From: Planctomycetota bacterium
Lineage (GTDB): Bacteria; Planctomycetota; UBA1135; UBA2386
DNA length: 64,000 bases
Direction of reading: 5' to 3'
NCBI GenBank assembly: GCA_025459175.1
Contig: JALORC010000009.1
Span: 1 to 64,000 of the forward strand
Shown here piece after piece: positions 33,101 to 41,692 of this stretch (the first letter of the stretch is position 1; the number at the start of each line of letters is the position of its first letter). The notes under the pieces are model-generated. The model made no database searches. It had not been told where the DNA came from and saw only the letters and a list, made by a program, of their open reading frames with translations. The translations under genes were made by a program, and so were the position numbers.

Positions 33101-33634
33101 TCACGCCATCGAACACGCCGCCAGTGCCGTCGTCGGCGGGGCGAGCGGGGCGGTGCTGCCGCGCGGCGCCGTCAACCGGAACGTCGCCAGCAGCTGCGCG
33201 AACGTGTCCGCGGTCGCGTGCCAGAGCGCATCGGGCGCCATGCAGCTGATGTGCAGCAGGCGGCCGCCGTCCTCGGCGAACACGATGCGGTTGCGCATCG
33301 AGATGCCGTCGCCGTGCACGGTGGTCCAGCAGCCGACGCCGGCGAGGTCGCCGAGCGCTTGCCGTTCGATCGCGCCGATCACCTGGCCGTGCTCGTCGGC
33401 GATGTACTGCAGCCACTGGGACACGCTGCCGTCGGCGAAGGCCGGGCGCGCGGTGACCGCGAACACGATCGCCGCGTACGGCGCCATCAGGATCGTGATC
33501 GGCGCGAACGCCTTCGGGTCGTCGAGGTCGATCAGATCGGTCGGCAGCGGCACGTCGTTCCAGTCGGCGGGCATCAGCACCGAGAAGTCGAGGCCGGCCG
33601 GGGCGTCCTGCCGGTGGAAGGTGCGGGTGGTCAT
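33101..33634 (-). CDS. Hypothetical protein, DcrB/DUF1795-like layout
   Basis: 177 aa from ATG 33634. Family not recognised with confidence. The pattern 'AGLDFSVLMPADWNDVPLP', 'PYAAIVFAVTARPAFADGSV', then 'GCWTTVHGDGISMRNRIVFAEDGGRLLHIS' split over two strands is that of a small alpha/beta protein that begins with 'F.v..P.dW', as in DcrB/PsbP-like domains. No signal peptide. It follows, 34 nt downstream on the same strand, the gene at 33669..34376, so the two are probably co-transcribed. Function unknown. Confidence 0.65.
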   Translation of the reverse strand: MTTRTFHRQDAPAGLDFSVLMPADWNDVPLPTDLIDLDDPKAFAPITILMAPYAAIVFAVTARPAFADGSVSQWLQYIADEHGQVIGAIERQALGDLAGVGCWTTVHGDGISMRNRIVFAEDGGRLLHISCMAPDALWHATADTFAQLLATFRLTAPRGSTAPLAPPTTALAACSMA

Positions 33635-33668
33635 GTGCGGATTCGTGTCGTCGAGAGGTCGGTGTGGT

Positions 33669-34376
33669 TCAGGCGGTGCCGAAGGTCGCGCCGCGGCGCA
33701 TCGCGACCGCCTGGATGAAGTGGAACGGGATCACCTTCCAGTCGCCGTCGCGCTGGCGCAGCAGGAACGGGATCTCGCCCTCGGGGGTCAGCGCCTGCAG
33801 CACGCGGATGCCGAGTTCGTGGTGGCGAGGGCCGACGAACTGCGTGCCGGTCGGCACCTCGAACGGATCGCCGGCTTCGAGTTCGCACAGCACCAGCATC
33901 TCGACCAGCAGTTCGTGGTGCCACGCATCGACCGGGGCCACGCCGCCGTTCGCGAGCAGCTCGACGCCGCGTGCATCGAAGGCGAGCGCCTGCATCGCTG
34001 CGACGTCGCCGGCCAGCAGTCCGCGGTAGAACGCACGCGCTGCCGTGCGGGGCGCATCGTCGGCTCGCAGTGCCGCGAGCGGATAGCGTGGGTCGACGCG
34101 GTAGCCGGCGGCGGTCGCCTGCATCACCAGCAACTGCACGTGCTCACCGAGCCATGCCTGCACCAGCAGGCGGTCCCGCGGCAGCTCGGCGGTGCGCACC
34201 GACAGGGCGTCGAGTGCGGCGAAGTGACGGGCGGCGGTCGGCGAGAGTGGCCTGGCCACCAGCGCGGCCAACTCGGGATGCGGCAGCGTGTGATGGGCGA
34301 GCCGTGCGGCATCGCCGGCCCGCAGTGCCTCGAAGTAGCCGCGCACGGTCGCGGTGGTCGGATCGGTGGTGGCCAT
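33669..34376 (-). CDS. Hypothetical protein, NTF2/SnoaL-like region
   Basis: 235 aa from ATG 34376. The N-terminal 'TATVRGYFEALRAGDAARLA' and the middle 'AARAFYRGLLAGDVAAMQAL' both look like the first helix of NTF2/SnoaL-like cone-shaped domains, suggesting two such units. The C-terminal 'IPFLLRQRDGDWKVIPFHFI' is the usual closing strand of this fold. Catalytic function cannot be deduced. It is the middle gene of a three-gene minus-strand group (34781 to 33101). Confidence 0.6.
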   Translation of the reverse strand: MATTDPTTATVRGYFEALRAGDAARLAHHTLPHPELAALVARPLSPTAARHFAALDALSVRTAELPRDRLLVQAWLGEHVQLLVMQATAAGYRVDPRYPLAALRADDAPRTAARAFYRGLLAGDVAAMQALAFDARGVELLANGGVAPVDAWHHELLVEMLVLCELEAGDPFEVPTGTQFVGPRHHELGIRVLQALTPEGEIPFLLRQRDGDWKVIPFHFIQAVAMRRGATFGTA

Positions 34377-34406
34377 GGTCGGAGCCTCGGTGGGGGCGCG
34401 GCAGGA

Positions 34407-34781
34407 TCACTCGAGGTCGAGTGCGAACGGCAGCGGATAGGTCTTCACGACCGGCTTGGTCTTGCTGCGCGTCTTGACCTCGACCCGCACCGACGGCGGG
34501 GCACCGAGCACCAGGTAGAGCTTGACGAACTGATCTTCGTGCACGGCCCAGGAGCGGTCGGCGAGGTAGACCTCGTTGCTCTTCGCCTTGTGCGCCTGGT
34601 AGGCTAGCTTCTCGGCCATCAGTGGCTCGAAGCAGACGATGTTGCCGAGATAGTGGACCTGCAGCCCGGGCTTGCCCTGGTTGCCGACCTCGGTGCAGGC
34701 TTCGACGTGCACTTTCAGCACCGAGCCGTCCTCGAGGTCCTTCACTTCGAACGATTCGATCGCAGTCTTGACGTTGCTCAT
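34407..34781 (-). CDS. Hypothetical protein (124 aa)
   Basis: Starts at ATG 34781. A GTG at 34787 would add two residues. No family recognised. It is a compact, soluble, beta-rich sequence ('DLEDGSVLKVHVEACTEV', 'VHYLGNIVCFEPLMAEKL', 'FVKLYLVLGAPPSVRVEVKT') with a basic 'KTRSKTKPVVKTY' strand near the end. First gene of the group running to 33101, 30 nt upstream of the next. No signal peptide. Function unknown. Confidence 0.6.
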   Translation of the reverse strand: MSNVKTAIESFEVKDLEDGSVLKVHVEACTEVGNQGKPGLQVHYLGNIVCFEPLMAEKLAYQAHKAKSNEVYLADRSWAVHEDQFVKLYLVLGAPPSVRVEVKTRSKTKPVVKTYPLPFALDLE

Positions 34782-34938
34782 GCCCACGTCATCCGGACGC
34801 GGGGGAACGTGTGGCCAAGAGCCGTGAAATGTCGGCGGGGAGGGGGCGCCTACCCTGCGGGCGGCATCTCTTCGACTCGGTCTGCACGAGGTCGACCGGA
34901 GGAACGGCGACCAGAGGGCGACCAGAGGAAGGAAAAAC

Positions 34939-35014
34939 TGGTGGGCAGAGCCAGGGTTGAACTGGCGACCCCGGCATTTTCAGTGCCGTGCTCTACCAAC
35001 TGAGCTATCTGCCC
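34939..35014 (-). tRNA. tRNA-Phe (anticodon GAA), CCA encoded
   Basis: Read on the minus strand: acceptor GGGCAGA/TCTGCCC, D arm GCTCAGTTGGTAGAGC, anticodon stem CGGCA/TGCCG around CTGAAAA (anticodon GAA), T arm GCCAG-TTCAACC-CTGGC, discriminator A and encoded CCA. A complete cloverleaf. Confidence 0.97.
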
Positions 35015-35125
35015 AACCAGTGCCGTCCCGCCTTGCGGCAGAACGGGGCGCGGAACGCTAGCGATCGGCGGCGTCCGGTGCAAGCAGGAAGCTGACGCAA
35101 CCGCGGTGCGAGCCAGGTGGCTTGG

Positions 35126-35935
35126 TCACAGGCCGGCGATGGCGACGACGTGTTCCTGCTTCGAGACCACGACGCCGGTCTTGTCCTCGACGGTGATCAC
35201 GAACGCCACCGGGCTGCCGATCGGCAGCTTGGCGTGGATCGGCACCAGCGTCTCCACGGCGGGGTTGTCGATCGTGAACAGGCCGCCGTCGACCGGTGCG
35301 CCCTCGCGTCGGCGGTCGACGATCCACAGCTGGTAGGCGTGGTCCGCGTCGAGCTTCGGCAAGCCGCGGAACGTCAGCCAGCCGTCCTGGCGGGTCGGGC
35401 TCCAGACCACGTCCCCGGCGACGCTGCCGTGCAGAGGACTCGGCCCCGGCTTCCACTCGATGCGCACGGCGCTCTGTTCGGAAGCAAGCACCTGGGCGCG
35501 CAGGTCCCGCAGCGATACGGCCTGCTGCTGCATCGTCGCCTGCTGTGGGCGCAGCATGCCGAACCACAGGCCGAGGCCGGCGGCGGCGGCACCGAGCACG
35601 AATGACGACACGAGCGCCAGCGGCTGCCGGCGCGGCAGTGTGGTGGTGAAGCCGGGTGGCTGCGCGGCGAAGCGCTGCCGTTGTTCGGCGCAGAAACTCA
35701 GGCCTGCGGCGGCGAGTCGGTTCTGTAGCGATGGCGGGGGCGGCTCGCCGCTGCCCGCGGGGACCGCGCCGAACGCCAGCGCGGCGGCGGCCAGCGCTGC
35801 GGTGCGCTCGAGCGCCGAGATCTCGCGCGGCGGCACCTCCGGCAGCGCCGGCGGCAACGGCGGCGCATCGGGTTCGTGGGCGAACACGATCGCGTCGGCG
35901 ACCGTGTCCAGCAGTTGTTCGCGAGGGTCGCTCAT
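35126..35935 (-). CDS. Anti-sigma factor, RskA-like
   Basis: 269 aa. The ATG at 35935 overlaps the sigma-factor stop by 4 nt (ATGA). A cytoplasmic N-terminus (about 100 aa, Pro-rich, with no zinc-binding HxxxCxxC visible) is followed by a single membrane helix at about 105-127 ('LALVSSFVLGAAAAGLGLWF') and then the extracytoplasmic RskA C-terminal domain: 'PSPLHGSVAGDVVWSPTRQD', 'GWLTFRGLPKLDADHAYQLW', 'GAPVDGGLFTIDNP'. By analogy to mycobacterial RskA it holds the co-encoded sigma factor inactive at the membrane until proteolysis. Pairing follows from gene coupling. Confidence 0.88.
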   Translation of the reverse strand: MSDPREQLLDTVADAIVFAHEPDAPPLPPALPEVPPREISALERTAALAAAALAFGAVPAGSGEPPPPSLQNRLAAAGLSFCAEQRQRFAAQPPGFTTTLPRRQPLALVSSFVLGAAAAGLGLWFGMLRPQQATMQQQAVSLRDLRAQVLASEQSAVRIEWKPGPSPLHGSVAGDVVWSPTRQDGWLTFRGLPKLDADHAYQLWIVDRRREGAPVDGGLFTIDNPAVETLVPIHAKLPIGSPVAFVITVEDKTGVVVSKQEHVVAIAGL

Positions 35936-36498
35936 TCGCCACCTCCCGGCAGCTGCCCGCTGGTCACTGGGTCGACACCCAGCATTTCGCGCAGGCGGAT
36001 CAAGCCACGGCGGGCGTGGCTCTTCACGGTGCCGAGGGGGATGCCGATGGCGGCGGAAATCTCCTGGTGGGTGCGACCTTGGCCGAGGGCCAGGTCGAGC
36101 ACTTCGCGCTGCTCCGGTCGCAGCTGGGCGAGGGCAGCCTGCGCGCGCTGCACCTCGTCGTGCAGCTCGGCGCGGTCGCGGACCGCCGGCGCGGCGATGG
36201 TGCCGGCGTCCTCGAGCAGTTCGGCCGCCGGGCGGCGGCCCTGGCGGCGGGCGCGGTCGATCAGGCGCCGCCGCGCGATGGTCATCAAGAAAGTCACTTC
36301 ACTGCCCGCGTTGGCGTCGTAGCGAGCGGCGCTCTTCCAGACTTCGACGAAGATGTCCTGGGTCGCATCCTCGGCGTCCTCGGCCGAGCGGCAGAAGCGG
36401 CGCGCGAGACCCCAGACCATGTGCGTGTGCCGACGCAGGAATGCGTCGACGGCGGTCGGTTCGCCAGCGGCGATCTGGGGTAGCAAGGCGTCCGTCAT
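35932..36498 (-). CDS. ECF sigma factor, SigK-like
   Basis: 188 aa from ATG 36498. A longer start at 36567 (211 aa) has a good GGAGG seven bases upstream, but adds a Cys/Ser/Pro-rich stretch unlike sigma factors, so the start is unresolved. Region 2 is 'WGLARRFCRSAEDAEDATQD' followed by 'IFVEVWKSAARYDANAGSEV'. Region 4 is 'LAQLRPEQREVLDLALGQGR' and 'IGIPLGTVKSHARRGLIRLR'. The family is that of SigK/RpoE-type ECF factors controlled by RskA anti-sigma factors. It is encoded directly upstream of the anti-sigma gene and 115 nt downstream of a two-domain fasciclin gene, echoing the mycobacterial SigK-RskA-MPT70/83 regulon. Confidence 0.88.
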   Translation of the reverse strand: MTDALLPQIAAGEPTAVDAFLRRHTHMVWGLARRFCRSAEDAEDATQDIFVEVWKSAARYDANAGSEVTFLMTIARRRLIDRARRQGRRPAAELLEDAGTIAAPAVRDRAELHDEVQRAQAALAQLRPEQREVLDLALGQGRTHQEISAAIGIPLGTVKSHARRGLIRLREMLGVDPVTSGQLPGGGE

Positions 36499-36525
36499 GC
36501 GCGAGCGAGTCGGCGGACAGATCAT

Positions 36526-36585
36526 CGTTCCGGAGCACGAGCCGGACAAGCCATTCGTCGCGCTCATTCTGCAACCTCCGGAACG
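36526..36585. promoter_or_regulatory. Long inverted repeat upstream of the sigma-factor gene
   Basis: CGTTCCGGAG (36526-36535) and CTCCGGAACG (36576-36585) are perfect inverted arms with 40 nt between. They lie in the gap between the fasciclin and sigma genes and could be an operator or stem. One arm overlaps the GGAGG of the longer possible sigma start. Confidence 0.35.
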
Positions 36586-36613
36586 AGAAGTCGGGGAAGA
36601 ACTCCGGTGTGGG

Positions 36614-37516
36614 TCAGTTGGCGGCCGGGATCAGCACCGCGTCGATGACGTGGATGACACCGTTGCCGGCCATGACGTCCGCGGCGGTGACCTTGGCGCC
36701 GCCGACCGTCAGCGTCTTGCCGTCGACCTTCAGCATCAGCTTGGTGCCACCGATCGTGCCTGCCTCGGTCAGCTTGACCGCGGCGCTCGACAGCACGGTG
36801 CCGGCGACCACGTGGTGCTTCAGGATCGAGGCCAGCTTGGCCTTGTTCTCCGGCTTCAGCAGGTCGGCGATCGTGTCCTTGCCGAGCTTGGCGAACGCCT
36901 CGTCGGTCGGCGCGAACACCGTGAACGGGCCGCCCTTGGCGAGCGTGTCGGCGAGGCCAGCGGCGACCGCGGCCTGCAGCAGGGTCTTGAACGAACCCGC
37001 GGCGCTGGCGACGTCGACCAGGCTCGGCGGCAGGATGACGCTGTCGATGACGTGGATCACGCCGTTGGTGGCCATGATGTCGGTCTTGGTGACGTTGGCG
37101 CCACCGACCGCGACCTTGCCGTCCTTGACGACGATCGCGACGTCACAGCCCTGCACGGTCTTCGCGCTCTTCATGCCCACGACCGCGGCAGCCGGCACAC
37201 TGCCACCAACCACGTGGTAGGTCAGGATCGAGGTCAACTTGGCCTTGTTCTCCGGCTTCAGCAGGTCGGCGATCGCATCCTTGCCAAGCTTGGCGAACGC
37301 CTCGTCGGTCGGCGCGAACACCGTGAACGGACCCTTGCCCGACAGCGTCTCGGCGAGGCCGGCGGCCTTGACGGCGGCGACCAGGGTGTTGAACGAGCCG
37401 GCTTCGGCGGCGATCTGCACGATCGTCTTCGTCGGCGTGTCCTGGGCGGACAATGACAGCGACAGCGACAATGGCGCCAGGGCGGCGAGGGTGACGGTGA
37501 GTACGGAGTGCTTCAT
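36614..37516 (-). CDS. Secreted protein with two fasciclin (FAS1) domains
   Basis: 300 aa. The signal peptide ([20 protein letters not shown], cleavage after LSAQ) precedes two tandem FAS1 domains at about 30-165 and 166-300. Each has the H1 motif '[19 protein letters not shown]' and the H2-like '[14 protein letters not shown]' / '[14 protein letters not shown]'. Domains are highly alike, so recent duplication is likely. FAS1 proteins are secreted adhesion or surface proteins. In mycobacteria the homologues MPT70/83 are SigK targets. The placement next to a SigK-like factor supports the same control. A possible ECF-type promoter, GCATCC-N15-ACGAAC on the minus strand, lies at 37604-37578 and is weak evidence. 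Confidence 0.93.
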   Translation of the reverse strand: MKHSVLTVTLAALAPLSLSLSLSAQDTPTKTIVQIAAEAGSFNTLVAAVKAAGLAETLSGKGPFTVFAPTDEAFAKLGKDAIADLLKPENKAKLTSILTYHVVGGSVPAAAVVGMKSAKTVQGCDVAIVVKDGKVAVGGANVTKTDIMATNGVIHVIDSVILPPSLVDVASAAGSFKTLLQAAVAAGLADTLAKGGPFTVFAPTDEAFAKLGKDTIADLLKPENKAKLASILKHHVVAGTVLSSAAVKLTEAGTIGGTKLMLKVDGKTLTVGGAKVTAADVMAGNGVIHVIDAVLIPAAN

Positions 37517-37704
37517 CGGGGGGATTCGGTAGGTGGATTTGGTTGTCGCGGCGAAGCGCCACTGGCAACGGGGCGGCGTTCGTTGCCGAGCGCTGCGTGG
37601 ATGCAAGTCGATCGCCGGCCGCAGCGCTTCGATGCCAGCCGCGGACCGGCCGGCCCCACCGCATCGCATCCTTGAGGTCGCGTCCAGCGAAGGGGTAGAA
37701 CATC

Positions 37705-38781
37705 GTGGTGACCACGGTTCGCGACTTCACCGCCGGACTCCTGCGCTCCTCTGGCCGAGCTTATGCATCGGCGGCGGTGGCGGCGATGAGGGCGAAGCAT
37801 CCTGAAGCCGTAGCGCAAGGACTGCCCCGAGCCTTCGCTTCGCCGCTCGAGGACACCGAGGTTCGGCTGCTGCAGCTCGCCGAGTCGATCGGGGTCGATC
37901 GCCCAGCGCTGATCGCACACTCGATGGGCTGGTACAAGGCCGCCTTCCACCACCGCGACGTCGATCCGAGCTACCTGACCGCCAATCTCGACGCCATCGA
38001 CACCGCGTTGCATGCCGAGCTGCCGCCGGCATGCCACGAGCTGGTCGGCGTCCACCTGGCGGCCGCGCGGCGGGCCCTGGCGACGGCGCCGGCCGAACTG
38101 CCGACGCTGCTGGATCGTTCGGCGCCGCACGGCGAGCTGGCGCTGCGGTTCCTGCTGGCGATCCTCGAAGGGCGCGGCGACGACGCGGTCGATCTGCTGC
38201 GCGCGGCGATGGACGCGGGCGTCGGCATCGCCGACCTGCACGACCACGTGCTCACGCTCGCCCAGCGCGAAGCCGGGCGCATGTGGCTGATGGGGGAGAT
38301 CCCGATCGCCGACGAGCACTACGGCTCGGGCGTCGTCGACCGCAGTCTGTGGATGCTGCAGGATCGAGTGCCGCGGCCCCCGCCAGGGGCGAAGACCGTG
38401 CTGACGATGGGCGTCGGCGGCAACCTGCACGACTTCGGCCTCCGGCTGGTGGCGCAGCGCCTGCAGCTGGCCGGCTTCGCGGTGCATCACCTCGGCGCCA
38501 ACATGCCGGCCAACGACATCGAGTGGATGCTGCAGGATCGCCACGTCGACCTGATCGCGATCTCGGCGACCCTGGTGCTGCACATCGGGACCTTGCAGGG
38601 CCTGATCGCCAATGTGCGTCTGGCGCAGGAGAAGTGGGGCCAGCGGGCGCCGATCCTGGTCGGCGGCGAGCCGTTCCGCATCGTGCCGGACCTGGCGGCG
38701 CTGGTCGGCGCCGACGCCGGTGCGTTCGATGCGGCCGGTGCGGTGGCGGCGGCGCGACGCCTGGTCGGCGGCGGTCGCTGA
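37705..38781 (+). CDS. Cobalamin (B12)-binding domain protein, possible light/B12 sensor
   Basis: 358 aa from a GTG at 37705, with AAGGGG about ten bases upstream. The C-terminal half (about 150-350) is a B12-binding module: a four-helix cap with '[20 protein letters not shown]', then the Rossmann part with '[18 protein letters not shown]', where H242 is the predicted lower axial ligand (the DxHxxG motif appears as NLHDFG), and '[10 protein letters not shown]'. This is as in CarH/LitR-type photoreceptors and methionine-synthase B12 domains. The N-terminal about 110 residues do not look like a MerR helix-turn-helix; '[20 protein letters not shown]' is a helical region of unknown type. It lies next to two fatty-acid-modification gene sets, suggesting a regulatory link. 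Confidence 0.85.
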   Translation: MVTTVRDFTAGLLRSSGRAYASAAVAAMRAKHPEAVAQGLPRAFASPLEDTEVRLLQLAESIGVDRPALIAHSMGWYKAAFHHRDVDPSYLTANLDAIDTALHAELPPACHELVGVHLAAARRALATAPAELPTLLDRSAPHGELALRFLLAILEGRGDDAVDLLRAAMDAGVGIADLHDHVLTLAQREAGRMWLMGEIPIADEHYGSGVVDRSLWMLQDRVPRPPPGAKTVLTMGVGGNLHDFGLRLVAQRLQLAGFAVHHLGANMPANDIEWMLQDRHVDLIAISATLVLHIGTLQGLIANVRLAQEKWGQRAPILVGGEPFRIVPDLAALVGADAGAFDAAGAVAAARRLVGGGR

Positions 38782-38802
38782 GCTCTGGTGCGGGCGCGGC
38801 GA

Positions 38803-39846
38803 TCAGCCGCGCTTGCGCAGCCGATAGTGCGACACGAACCACTCGCGGCCACCGGCGTAGCCCCACAGCTCGGCGCAAGCGAGGAAGAACACGCGCCACA
38901 GGTTCGCCATCGCCGGGCCACGTTCGCCGTAGGTCGCCTGCAGCAGTGGCTGCAGCGCGGCCCGCTGCCGATCGAAGTTCTGCAGCCAGGCCTCGGCGGT
39001 GCGCGCATAGTGGCGCCCGTTCACGCGCCAGTGGGCCTCGATCGCCAGGTGGTCCTGGAACCACAGCAGCTGCGCGTCGGCGGGCATCTGGCCGCCGGTG
39101 AAGAAGTGGCGCGCCATCCAGTCGCCGGGGCCACTGCCGCCGTCGTCGACGGTGAACGGGTAGCCGACCGTCGCGTGCGTGAACACGTGCACGAACATGC
39201 GCCCCTCGGGCCGCAGCCAGCCGGCGGCGCGCTGCAGCAGCGCGCGCCAGTTGCGCGTGTGCTCCATCATCTCGACCGAGACGATGCGGTCGAACTGGCC
39301 GGGTGCCGTGAACGTGTTGGCATCGGCGGTGACGATCTCGACGTTGCGCAGGCGCGCGGCGGCGGCGCGTTCGAGGATCGAGGCGCGCTGGCTGTGCGAG
39401 TTGCTGACGCCGACCACGTGGCAGTTCGGGAACTGGCGCGCGATCCAGAGGGTCATCGAACCCCAGCCGCAGCCGAGATCGAGCACCCGCATGCCGTCGT
39501 GGATCGCGGCGCGGTCGCTGGCCAGCGCCAGCATCGCGGCCTCGGCGTCGTCGAGCGTGGTCGCGGTGGTCCACAGGCCGGAGCTGTACTTTCGGTGCTT
39601 GCCGAGCACGGCGGCGTAGAACTCGGCCGGTACTTCGTAGTGCTGGGCATTGGCGGCCGCGGTCTCGACCGCGATCGGGCTGCGATCACAGGCCTCGATC
39701 CAGCGCTGCAGGCGTTCGGCCGCTTGCTCCGGGTCGGCAGCGTGTTCGTCGCGCAGCCGCGCCCGCAACTGCGCCCGGATGCCGCGGCGGATCAGCCAGT
39801 CCGGCAGCAGGCCGCGCTCGAGCCAGCGTTCGATCCGGGACGTCAT
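38803..39846 (-). CDS. Cyclopropane-fatty-acid-synthase-like SAM methyltransferase
   Basis: 347 aa. The ATG at 39846 overlaps the stop of the DUF1295 gene by 4 nt. SAM-binding motif I is 'VLDLGCGWGSMTLWIARQFP', followed by 'VVGVSNSHSQRASILERAAA', and 'FDRIVSVEMMEHTRNWRALL' is motif IV. Its N-terminus ('HYEVPAEFYAAVLGKHRKYS') replaces the usual 'HYDLGNDFY'. The later 'FVHVFTHATVGYPFTVDDG' is typical of the 'SAM methyltransferase, CFA-type' branch found next to DUF1295 proteins. Likely methylates unsaturated acyl chains of phospholipids or a related lipid. The exact reaction is not shown by sequence. Second CFA-type enzyme of this cluster (compare 43772..45025). Confidence 0.87.
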   Translation of the reverse strand: MTSRIERWLERGLLPDWLIRRGIRAQLRARLRDEHAADPEQAAERLQRWIEACDRSPIAVETAAANAQHYEVPAEFYAAVLGKHRKYSSGLWTTATTLDDAEAAMLALASDRAAIHDGMRVLDLGCGWGSMTLWIARQFPNCHVVGVSNSHSQRASILERAAAARLRNVEIVTADANTFTAPGQFDRIVSVEMMEHTRNWRALLQRAAGWLRPEGRMFVHVFTHATVGYPFTVDDGGSGPGDWMARHFFTGGQMPADAQLLWFQDHLAIEAHWRVNGRHYARTAEAWLQNFDRQRAALQPLLQATYGERGPAMANLWRVFFLACAELWGYAGGREWFVSHYRLRKRG

Positions 39847-40637
39847 CGCCCGCCCTCGGTGCCGCGCCGCGGGAACCACGGGACGAACGCGTTGGTCTCC
39901 TGTTGGTAGCGGCGATAGTCCTCGCCGCGGCTCTTGAGCGACTGCAACTCGGTGAACGGCACACCGCTGACGAAACGCACGAGCACGAACATGAAGGTCG
40001 GTTGCAGCAGCGCGAGCCAGCCGGCGGCCGGGGCGGTGACCATCGCGATCCCGCACCAGATCAGCCACTCGCAGAAGTAATTCGGGTGGCGGCTGTAGCG
40101 CCAGAGCCCGGACCGGCAGGTGCGACCGCGCTGGGCCGGGTCGCGGCGGTGGCGTTCGAGCTGGCGGTCGGCCAGCGCTTCGCCTGCCTGGGCCACCGCG
40201 ACGAGGCCGAGGCCGGCCCACTGAAGCGGCGCGAGGTGGGGCGCGGGATGCCCGGCGAGGAACCAGAACGGCAGCGCGAACAGCCATGCCGCCGCCGCCT
40301 GCAACAGGTAGAACCAGAACAGGTTGGCATGCGCCCGCGGGCCCCAGTGCTCGCGCATCGCCCGGTAGCGACCGTCTTCGCCGGCATGGCCGAAGACCCG
40401 ATGGCGCAGCAGGTGCCATACCAGGCGCCCGCTCCAGATCGCGACGATGACCGCGCCGAGCCCGCGCGACAGCGCGCTGCCGTCGCGCAGTAGCGCGTAG
40501 GCAAGGCCGAGCAGGCCGATCGCGGCAGCCCAGGCGGCGTCGACCGAGGTCGCATTGGCGGTGCGGGTCTGCCGCCACCACAGCAGCACGAACGCGATGG
40601 CGGTCGCGAGGGCGCCGGCCGCGAGGGGGTGGATCAT
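39843..40637 (-). CDS. DUF1295 (steroid 5-alpha-reductase-like) membrane protein
   Basis: 264 aa from ATG 40637 (MIHPLAAGALATAIAF). Upstream ATG 40658 is possible. Six or seven hydrophobic helices. The family C-terminal signature 'GLWRYSRHPNYFCEWLIWCG' binds NADPH in steroid-reductase/ICMT-like enzymes, and 'KSRGEDYRRYQQETNAFVPW' closes the protein. Members are often encoded beside CFA-synthase-like methyltransferases, as here (4-nt overlap), suggesting reduction of a lipid double bond or an intermediate of the methylation product. It is divergent from the desaturase gene with 53 nt between start codons, so both strands of the cluster probably share a control region. Confidence 0.88.
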   Translation of the reverse strand: MIHPLAAGALATAIAFVLLWWRQTRTANATSVDAAWAAAIGLLGLAYALLRDGSALSRGLGAVIVAIWSGRLVWHLLRHRVFGHAGEDGRYRAMREHWGPRAHANLFWFYLLQAAAAWLFALPFWFLAGHPAPHLAPLQWAGLGLVAVAQAGEALADRQLERHRRDPAQRGRTCRSGLWRYSRHPNYFCEWLIWCGIAMVTAPAAGWLALLQPTFMFVLVRFVSGVPFTELQSLKSRGEDYRRYQQETNAFVPWFPRRGTEGGR

Positions 40638-40690
40638 CGCATCCTCACTCGCCGGCATCGATTCGCGGTTCGGTCGTTGACGGCCCGGGG

Positions 40691-41692
40691 ATGCAGCAGG
40701 TTGCATCCGGGCTGCCGCCTGTCGCGAACCGCGTCCCTAAGCCAGTTGCCACGACCGATCACCACGTGACCTCCGCCGCCACGCTCGAGCCCAATGAGGT
40801 CCCGCCTGCCCCGGTCGGGTCGGAGATCGCGGTCCGCGAGCCGATCCGTTGGGGACGCATCTGGCCGTTCCTCGTGCTGCAGGCAGCCTGCCTGCTGGTC
40901 TTCGTGGTCGGTTGGAGTCCGGTCGCCGTGATCACCGCGGCCGCACTCTACCTGCTGCGCATGTTCGGCATCACGGCCTTCTACCACCGATACTTCTCGC
41001 ACCGGACCTTTCGCGCCGGACGGGTGGTGCAGTTCGTGGGCGCCCTGCTCGGCGCCGCCGCGGTGCAGCGTGGGCCGCTGTGGTGGGCCGCGCACCATCG
41101 CCAGCACCACCGGCACAGCGACACGCCGGCGGATGCACACTCGCCGCACGCGCACGGGTTCTGGTGGGCGCACATCGGTTGGTTCGCGGCGCCCAAGCAC
41201 TACGCGACCGACTTCGATCAGGTGCCCGACCTGGTGGTGTTCCCGGAGCTGCGCTGGCTCGACAAGTACGATCTCGTGGTGCCGTTCGTGCTGTTGCTGG
41301 CGCTGTGCGGCGCCGGGCATGCGATGGCGGTGTGGATGCCCGAACTCGGCACCGACGCGCTGCAGATGGCAGTGTGGGGCTTCTGCATATCGACCACCGC
41401 GCTGTTCCACGTCACGTCGTCGGTGAACAGTCTCGCGCACCTGGTCGGCAAGCGCGTCTGGCCGACTCGCGATCACAGCCGCAACTCGTTCTGGCTGGCG
41501 CTGCTGACCCTCGGCGAGGGCTGGCACAACAACCACCACTGGTGCCCGGGCACCGTGCGGCAGGGCTTCCGCTGGTGGGAGATCGATCTGTCGTACTACG
41601 CGCTGCGCCTGCTGGCGCTGTTCGGGCTGGTCGCCGACCTGCGACCGATGCCGGCGCGGGCCCGCGACGACGGTCGGCGGCTGCGCGGATGA
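40691..41692 (+). CDS. Membrane fatty-acid desaturase (delta-9 type)
   Basis: 333 aa. The three histidine boxes of di-iron acyl desaturases are present: HRYFSH (99-104), HHRQHH (135-140) and HNNHH (279-283). Hydrophobic pairs lie around 'LVLQAACLLVFVVGW' and 'VPFVLLLALCGAGHAMAVW'. It introduces a double bond into acyl chains with oxygen, which provides the substrate for the CFA-type methyltransferases of the same cluster. First gene of a four-gene plus-strand operon with 4-nt overlaps (41689, 42984, 43772). The first about 50 residues are Pro/Val-rich and may be non-conserved, so a later start is possible. Confidence 0.92.
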   Translation: MQQVASGLPPVANRVPKPVATTDHHVTSAATLEPNEVPPAPVGSEIAVREPIRWGRIWPFLVLQAACLLVFVVGWSPVAVITAAALYLLRMFGITAFYHRYFSHRTFRAGRVVQFVGALLGAAAVQRGPLWWAAHHRQHHRHSDTPADAHSPHAHGFWWAHIGWFAAPKHYATDFDQVPDLVVFPELRWLDKYDLVVPFVLLLALCGAGHAMAVWMPELGTDALQMAVWGFCISTTALFHVTSSVNSLAHLVGKRVWPTRDHSRNSFWLALLTLGEGWHNNHHWCPGTVRQGFRWWEIDLSYYALRLLALFGLVADLRPMPARARDDGRRLRG

